Source: CAXDOZ01 sp963991145
Lineage (GTDB): Bacteria; Bacteroidota; Bacteroidia; Chitinophagales; JABDMM01
Assembly (NCBI GenBank): GCA_963991145.1
Contig: CAXDOZ010000023.1
Span: forward strand, 1 to 26,436
Direction of reading: 5' to 3'
DNA length: 26,436 nt
The position numbers and the translations under genes are program-made. Positions 22,974 to 26,436 of this stretch are shown here, piece by piece. How positions within the stretch are numbered: position 1 is the stretch's first letter; every line of letters begins with the position of its first letter. Under the pieces are notes generated by a model. It had not been told where the DNA came from, did no database searches, and saw only the letters and a list, made by a program, of their open reading frames with translations.

Positions 22974-24107
22974 ATGGAAACACAAACAGCAACAAACACA
23001 AACACTTCTGAGGCGCAGGATTTTCTGCCTTTGAATGGAACAGATCACGTTGAATTCTATGTTGGAAATGCCAAGCAGGCAGCTTTCTTCTACCAGAATG
23101 CATTCGGATTCGAACTAGTAGCATATGCCGGTCCGGAAACAGGACAAAGAGATAAGGCATCATATGTTCTTCAGCAAGGAAAGATCAGATTGGTCATGTC
23201 GACCAATATGGAACCAGACCACGAGATAGCAGATCACGTGAAAAAGCATGGTGACGGAGTAAAGTATCTTTCTCTTTGGGTTGATGACGCAAGAAAATCG
23301 TTTGAAGAAACTACAAAGCGCGGTGCTAAGCCTGCTATGGAGCCTACCGTTTTCAAAGATGAGCACGGCGAGGTTGTAATTTCTGCCATTCACACCTATG
23401 GTGAGACCATTCATAAATTCGTAGAGCGCAAGAACTACAATGGACTATTCCTTCCAGGTTATGGTGCGCCAATCAATTGCAAGATCGATTCTCAAGAGAT
23501 TGGATTCCTTCACGTTGATCACTGTGTAGGAAATGTTGAGCTAGGGCAAATGGATCAGTGGGTGAATTTCTATGAAGATGTCATGGGATTCAAACTACTT
23601 CTAACTTTTGATGATAAGGACATTTCTACTGAGTATACTGCATTGATGTCGAAGGTGGTGAGTAACGGAAACGGATACGTGAAGTTCCCAATCAACGAGC
23701 CGGCCGACGGACGTAAGAAATCTCAGATCGAGGAATACCTTGACTTCTACCATAGCGCTGGTGTTCAGCACATCGCAATCGCTACTAAAGACATTATCTA
23801 CACCGTAGGTGAAATGCGTAAGCGTGGAGTAGACTTCTTATACGTACCGGATACTTATTACGAAGAGGTTCCAGGTCGCGTAGGTGAGATCAACGAAGAC
23901 CTTGAAAAGCTGAAAGAGCTTAACATTCTAGTGGATAGAGATGATGAAGGTTACCTGCTTCAGATCTTCACTAAACCTGTACAGGATCGCCCAACACTTT
24001 TCTTTGAGATCATCCAGCGCGAAGGCGCACAGTCTTTCGGGAAAGGAAACTTCAAAGCACTTTTCGAAAGCATCGAAAGAGAGCAGGAGTTAAGAGGAAA
24101 CCTATAA
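22974..24107 (+). CDS. hpd: 4-hydroxyphenylpyruvate dioxygenase
   Basis: A 377-residue protein with two vicinal-oxygen-chelate domains. The C-terminal domain holds the Fe(II) triad H183 (HVDHC), H266 (VQHIAIAT) and E345 (LFFEIIQREG), followed by the gating segment GNFKALFESIEREQ. It converts 4-hydroxyphenylpyruvate to homogentisate, the substrate of the adjacent hmgA. The N-terminal 20 residues are Thr/Asn-rich and not conserved. It lies 34 bp after hmgA, with no new promoter seen, and a strong terminator closes the unit at 24126-24156, so the two enzymes form one operon. Confidence 0.95.
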   Translation: METQTATNTNTSEAQDFLPLNGTDHVEFYVGNAKQAAFFYQNAFGFELVAYAGPETGQRDKASYVLQQGKIRLVMSTNMEPDHEIADHVKKHGDGVKYLSLWVDDARKSFEETTKRGAKPAMEPTVFKDEHGEVVISAIHTYGETIHKFVERKNYNGLFLPGYGAPINCKIDSQEIGFLHVDHCVGNVELGQMDQWVNFYEDVMGFKLLLTFDDKDISTEYTALMSKVVSNGNGYVKFPINEPADGRKKSQIEEYLDFYHSAGVQHIAIATKDIIYTVGEMRKRGVDFLYVPDTYYEEVPGRVGEINEDLEKLKELNILVDRDDEGYLLQIFTKPVQDRPTLFFEIIQREGAQSFGKGNFKALFESIEREQELRGNL

Positions 24108-24125
24108 ACAATTACAGACATTTTG

Positions 24126-24156
24126 AAAGGCCTTGCACAAATGCAGGGCCTTTTTT
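24126..24156 (+). terminator. Rho-independent terminator after hpd
   Basis: A 12-bp stem, AAAGGCCTTGCA (24126-24137) against 24142-24153 with a single T-G pair, a 4-base CAAA loop, and T6 at 24151-24156. This is a textbook intrinsic terminator separating the tyrosine pair from the metal module. Confidence 0.93.
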
Positions 24157-24173
24157 GTATACCTTAAGATAGG

Positions 24174-24731
24174 ATGAAGCTCTACATCAAAAATATGGTC
24201 TGCAATCGCTGTAAAATGGTGATTGAATCAGAGTTTGAAAAGCTCAATCTCCACCCAGTCCAGATCGACTTAGGTGAAGTTGAGATCGAAGAAGAACTCG
24301 ATGATGAGCAGCTCGTTCAGCTTGGAAAGAAGCTAGAAGAGTTTGGCTTCGCTCTGCTGGATGATCAAAAGAAACAAATAATCGAGAAGGTGAAGATCGC
24401 CTTGATCGAATTGGTTGACAGTGACCATCAGAGCGATCAAAAGCTCTCAGACTATGTGGCAAAAGCCCTGCTCAAGGATTACCATTTAGTGAGCACACTC
24501 TTCTCATCAGTGGAAGGGATCACCATTGAGAAGTACTACATCAACCTTCGTTTGGAAAAGGCTAAGGAGCTTTTGGCCTACGGCGAAATGACTCTAAGTG
24601 AAATCGCTTATAAGCTTGGATTCTCAAGCGTTTCACATCTAAGTGGACAGTTCAGGAAAGTTACCGGAATGACACCCACAGAATTCAGAAAGATGAGTGT
24701 TTCTCATCGTCAGGGGCTCGACGAGCTATAA
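24174..24731 (+). CDS. HMA-domain/AraC DNA-binding fusion regulator (probable copper/heavy-metal sensor)
   Basis: A 185-residue protein. Residues 1-65 form a heavy-metal-associated (HMA) ferredoxin-like domain with the metal motif M8-V-C10-N-R-C13; residues about 85-175 are an AraC-type double helix-turn-helix, with ITIEKYYINLRLEKAKELL and IAYKLGFSSVSHLSGQFRKVTG (in two blocks, 143-165). The usual AraC cupin sensor is absent, so the HMA domain probably serves as the sensor, binding Cu(I) or another soft metal. Similar fusions occur in Bacteroidota next to HMA proteins. The gene starts just after the hpd terminator, with no clear -7 element, and lies 75 bp before the secreted HMA gene, which it may regulate. 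The metal identity is inference. Confidence 0.85.
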   Translation: MKLYIKNMVCNRCKMVIESEFEKLNLHPVQIDLGEVEIEEELDDEQLVQLGKKLEEFGFALLDDQKKQIIEKVKIALIELVDSDHQSDQKLSDYVAKALLKDYHLVSTLFSSVEGITIEKYYINLRLEKAKELLAYGEMTLSEIAYKLGFSSVSHLSGQFRKVTGMTPTEFRKMSVSHRQGLDEL

Positions 24732-24760
24732 TTTTGAAACTCAATTACTGAATTTTGGTA

Positions 24761-24778
24761 GGCCTCCGGCCGATTTAG
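24761..24778. repeat. Short intergenic repeat, copy 2 (GGCC-TCC-GGCC + GATTTAG)
   Basis: The second copy of the 18-base element at 1972-1989, with one difference. A further small hairpin, TAGCA/TGCTA (24776-24780/24788-24792), overlaps its end; a hairpin also follows copy 1. It sits 29 bases after the stop of the HMA-AraC gene. It could be part of a weak terminator. Confidence 0.4.
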
Positions 24779-24806
24779 CACGAGCTTTGCTATTAAATAC
24801 TGGAAT

Positions 24807-25331
24807 ATGAGACTTCTAATGTTTGTTCTGTTAAGCGCCATCGGCCTGCAAGGCCAGGCTCAGTTTAGCTCTGCTGAATTGCAAGTGAATGGATTGACCT
24901 GTTCGATGTGCTCTAAAGCAACTCAAGCACAATTGGAAACGATAGATTTCATCGATAGCATTGAAACCGATCTGGTTAACACTACTTACATTTTGCATTT
25001 TGAGGATAATGCTCAGATAAGTGCCGACCTGATCAAGCGTAAAGTTGAAGATGCGGGTTTCTCTGTAGGGTCATTGGTTCTAACTGCCAATTTTGAGAAC
25101 CAGGAAATTGAAAATCACTACCATCATCCATTTGAGAATATCCTTTACCACTTCCTTGAAGTAGATGAGCAAACTCTGGATGGACCTACACAACTTAGAA
25201 TCGTGGACAAGGGCTTTATCTCTGTTAAGGAGTATAAGATCTTTAGAAAGGTAGCAGCAGATTACCCATGCTTTGAAAGTGGGAAGATGGAGGGTGCCGA
25301 TCGCGTTTACCACGTTACACTAAAATCTTAG
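24807..25331 (+). CDS. Secreted HMA (heavy-metal-associated) domain protein
   Basis: A 174-residue protein with a signal peptide (MRLLMFVLLSAIGLQGQAQ, cleavage after about residue 19). Residues about 21-90 are an HMA domain with GLTCSMCSKA (C32, C35), the Cu(I)/Zn(II) binding motif. The C-terminal half (91-174) is not a known domain; it contains a His cluster (HYHH at 104-107, H115), and C155, which could add metal ligands. It is likely a periplasmic or outer-membrane-face metallochaperone. One base separates its stop from the next ATG, so the two are cotranscribed. Copper is the first guess; zinc, cadmium or mercury are possible. Confidence 0.83.
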   Translation: MRLLMFVLLSAIGLQGQAQFSSAELQVNGLTCSMCSKATQAQLETIDFIDSIETDLVNTTYILHFEDNAQISADLIKRKVEDAGFSVGSLVLTANFENQEIENHYHHPFENILYHFLEVDEQTLDGPTQLRIVDKGFISVKEYKIFRKVAADYPCFESGKMEGADRVYHVTLKS

Positions 25332-25332
25332 A

Positions 25333-26145
25333 ATGAGATTTCTCTTATTGCTGCTCCTCTCCTTCCCGGTCTTACTCAACTCGCAGGAGCTCTACCCCCT
25401 TTCTGATCCGGCCTCGAATATGCCAGCACGTAGTTTTGGTATTCGCTTCAATAATACCATCATGGGAAGCAATTCCGATGCAGGTCGCGATTGGGGATCC
25501 TATAGATTTAGTCCGGAGTTTCAGTGGGGTATCACTAAAAACCATATGGTGCATGTGAACTTCTACGCTTCGAGTTTGCACCAAAAGAATTTCAAGTTTG
25601 AAGGTGGTCGATTGTACTATAAGTATCGCTTCTATTCAAGAGATGATAGCCACAAACATTTCAGGATGGCAGCATTTGCCAAAGTAGGATTAAGCGGTAA
25701 TCCACTGACCTGGGAAGAGATCACTTTAGGGAGTGACCATACAGGTTTTGAGATCGGCTGGACTGGTACACAACTGGTTAAGAAATTTGCCATCAGCTTT
25801 ACAGGCTCATACACCAAAGCTTTTAACAATCTCAATCATGAGATGACCAATGGGATCCCTTCAAACTCATTGAACTTTAGTGTCTCAAATGGCTTGCTTG
25901 TATTCCCTCAGAAATACAAGAATTACAACCAAACCAATATCAATATCTACGCAGAATTCTTCGGGAAATGGAACCCGGAGAATAACTCTGCCTATATCGA
26001 TATAGCCCCGTCTTTTCAGTTCATCTTCAATAGTCAGGTGAGGCTGGATTTTGCATACAGAGTGCAAATGGCAGGGAATATGGAACGTGCAGGAAATCAG
26101 CAGTTCATCATGAAATTCCTATACGTATTCTTTAATGCCTATTAG
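25333..26145 (+). CDS. Putative outer-membrane beta-barrel protein of the metal module
   Basis: A 270-residue protein with a signal peptide (MRFLLLLLLSFPVLLNSQE, cleavage near residue 18). The rest alternates hydrophobic and polar residues, with strands rich in Tyr, Phe and Trp (GGRLYYKYRFYS, FEIGWTGTQLV, INIYAEFFGKW), ending in FVF-like aromatic strands (IMKFLYVFFNAY) typical of an outer-membrane barrel of about 12 strands. I do not recognise a specific family. It begins one base after the HMA gene stop, so the products are probably stoichiometric partners and may move a metal across or sense it at the outer membrane. Confidence in localisation is moderate. Confidence 0.65.
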   Translation: MRFLLLLLLSFPVLLNSQELYPLSDPASNMPARSFGIRFNNTIMGSNSDAGRDWGSYRFSPEFQWGITKNHMVHVNFYASSLHQKNFKFEGGRLYYKYRFYSRDDSHKHFRMAAFAKVGLSGNPLTWEEITLGSDHTGFEIGWTGTQLVKKFAISFTGSYTKAFNNLNHEMTNGIPSNSLNFSVSNGLLVFPQKYKNYNQTNINIYAEFFGKWNPENNSAYIDIAPSFQFIFNSQVRLDFAYRVQMAGNMERAGNQQFIMKFLYVFFNAY

Positions 26146-26161
26146 GATCGATCCAGGCTCT

Positions 26162-26191
26162 TTGTCCCTAGTTCCAATTTGCTGACATTTG
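26162..26191 (+). promoter_or_regulatory. Putative promoter of the truncated gene at 26198
   Basis: TTG at 26162-26164, a 19-base spacer and GACATTTG at 26184-26191, 6 bases before the ATG. GACATTTG is one mismatch from TAnnTTTG and is the same variant as before the nitroreductase. Confidence 0.5.
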
Positions 26192-26197
26192 CAGGCC

Positions 26198-26436
26198 ATG
26201 CGATCTATCAATAACAAGATCTTCATCTTCGGCTTTTTACTTTGTATCCTGACCTTTCTGGTTGGTCTGGGATATTATCTGATGCAGCAGACCTCTGATG
26301 CTCAAATGCAAAGAACGTTTGATTATCTCCCGGAATCTGCGAACTGGAGCACCGAACTGAATAGCACCATCACAATTGAGATCAGTGCCGACTTTGTACT
26401 CGTAGAAAAGGGAATCGATAGAAGGCACTTTTTTGG
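26198..26436 (+). CDS. Membrane-anchored protein, N-terminal part (3' truncated by window)
   Basis: The frame is open from ATG 26198 to the window end (79 codons). The N-terminus is a charged MRSINNK followed by a transmembrane segment (FIFGFLLCILTFLVGLGYYLM), then a periplasm-like region (FDYLPESANWSTELN..., ITIEISADFVLVEKG). It may be a single-span anchored protein. No family can be assigned from this fragment. A promoter-like TTG-N19-GACATTTG precedes it, so it is probably a separate unit from the barrel gene. Confidence 0.7.
   Translation, partial: MRSINNKIFIFGFLLCILTFLVGLGYYLMQQTSDAQMQRTFDYLPESANWSTELNSTITIEISADFVLVEKGIDRRHFF

Noticed and set aside
1..26436. CRISPR arrays, insertion sequences, prophage, tRNA or rRNA genes
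   Set aside because: I saw no regularly spaced repeats, transposase or phage genes, and no tRNA or rRNA pattern on reading; a tRNAscan or Infernal run would settle the RNA part.

Overview
The window is a stretch of a Bacteroidota chromosome, probably a marine Flavobacteriales or Cytophagales relative. The evidence is a TonB-dependent receptor with an N-terminal carboxypeptidase-regulatory-like domain, many lipoproteins of the Bacteroidota type, almost no Shine-Dalgarno sequences, and repeated TAnnTTTG (-7) promoter elements lying a few bases before start codons. I see no phage, transposon, CRISPR array, tRNA or rRNA. It looks like ordinary chromosome with several small accessory modules.

Layout. 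1-1968 (+): the end of an AraC-type regulator, then a nitroreductase overlapping a pirin that carries an export-signal-like N-terminus. A perfect 16-bp palindrome lies in the nitroreductase promoter. 2026-4308 (-): a TonB-dependent receptor with a Cys-x-x-Cys in its plug; a 15-bp-arm inverted repeat abuts its -33 element. 4387-6862 (-): three translationally coupled genes, a ribulose-phosphate-3-epimerase domain fused to KdsD-like CBS domains, a type I-beta DAHP synthase and a KdsC-like phosphatase. 7002-10153: a 47-residue membrane protein, a DUF2461 protein, an MsbA-like ABC exporter and a YjbQ protein. 10222-14436 (-): rplT, rpmI, infC, thrS and a TPR lipoprotein, the conserved translation cluster. 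14688-14880 (+): a rod-shaped structured RNA resembling 6S RNA. 14881-20125: hemolysin III, an unknown lipoprotein overlapping a large exported repeat protein, RidA, a small unknown protein and MarC. 20328-24107 (+): a diheme cytochrome c peroxidase-like lipoprotein followed by homogentisate dioxygenase and 4-hydroxyphenylpyruvate dioxygenase (tyrosine catabolism), ending in a strong terminator. 24174-26436 (+): a probable copper or heavy-metal module (an HMA domain fused to an AraC DNA-binding domain, a secreted HMA protein, an outer-membrane-barrel-like protein) and a truncated membrane-anchored protein.

How they may work together. The most unusual module is the epimerase-CBS / DAHP synthase / KdsC-like operon. 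It repeats the logic of the Kdo pathway (sugar-phosphate isomerisation, PEP condensation, dephosphorylation) with a DAHP-type aldolase and could make a free 3-deoxy-ulosonic acid or be a regulated shikimate entry; this is inference. The 24-26 kb module looks like a periplasmic metal sensing/handling set, and the receptor at 2-4 kb, with its Cys pair and metal-regulator-like operator, may serve related metal uptake.
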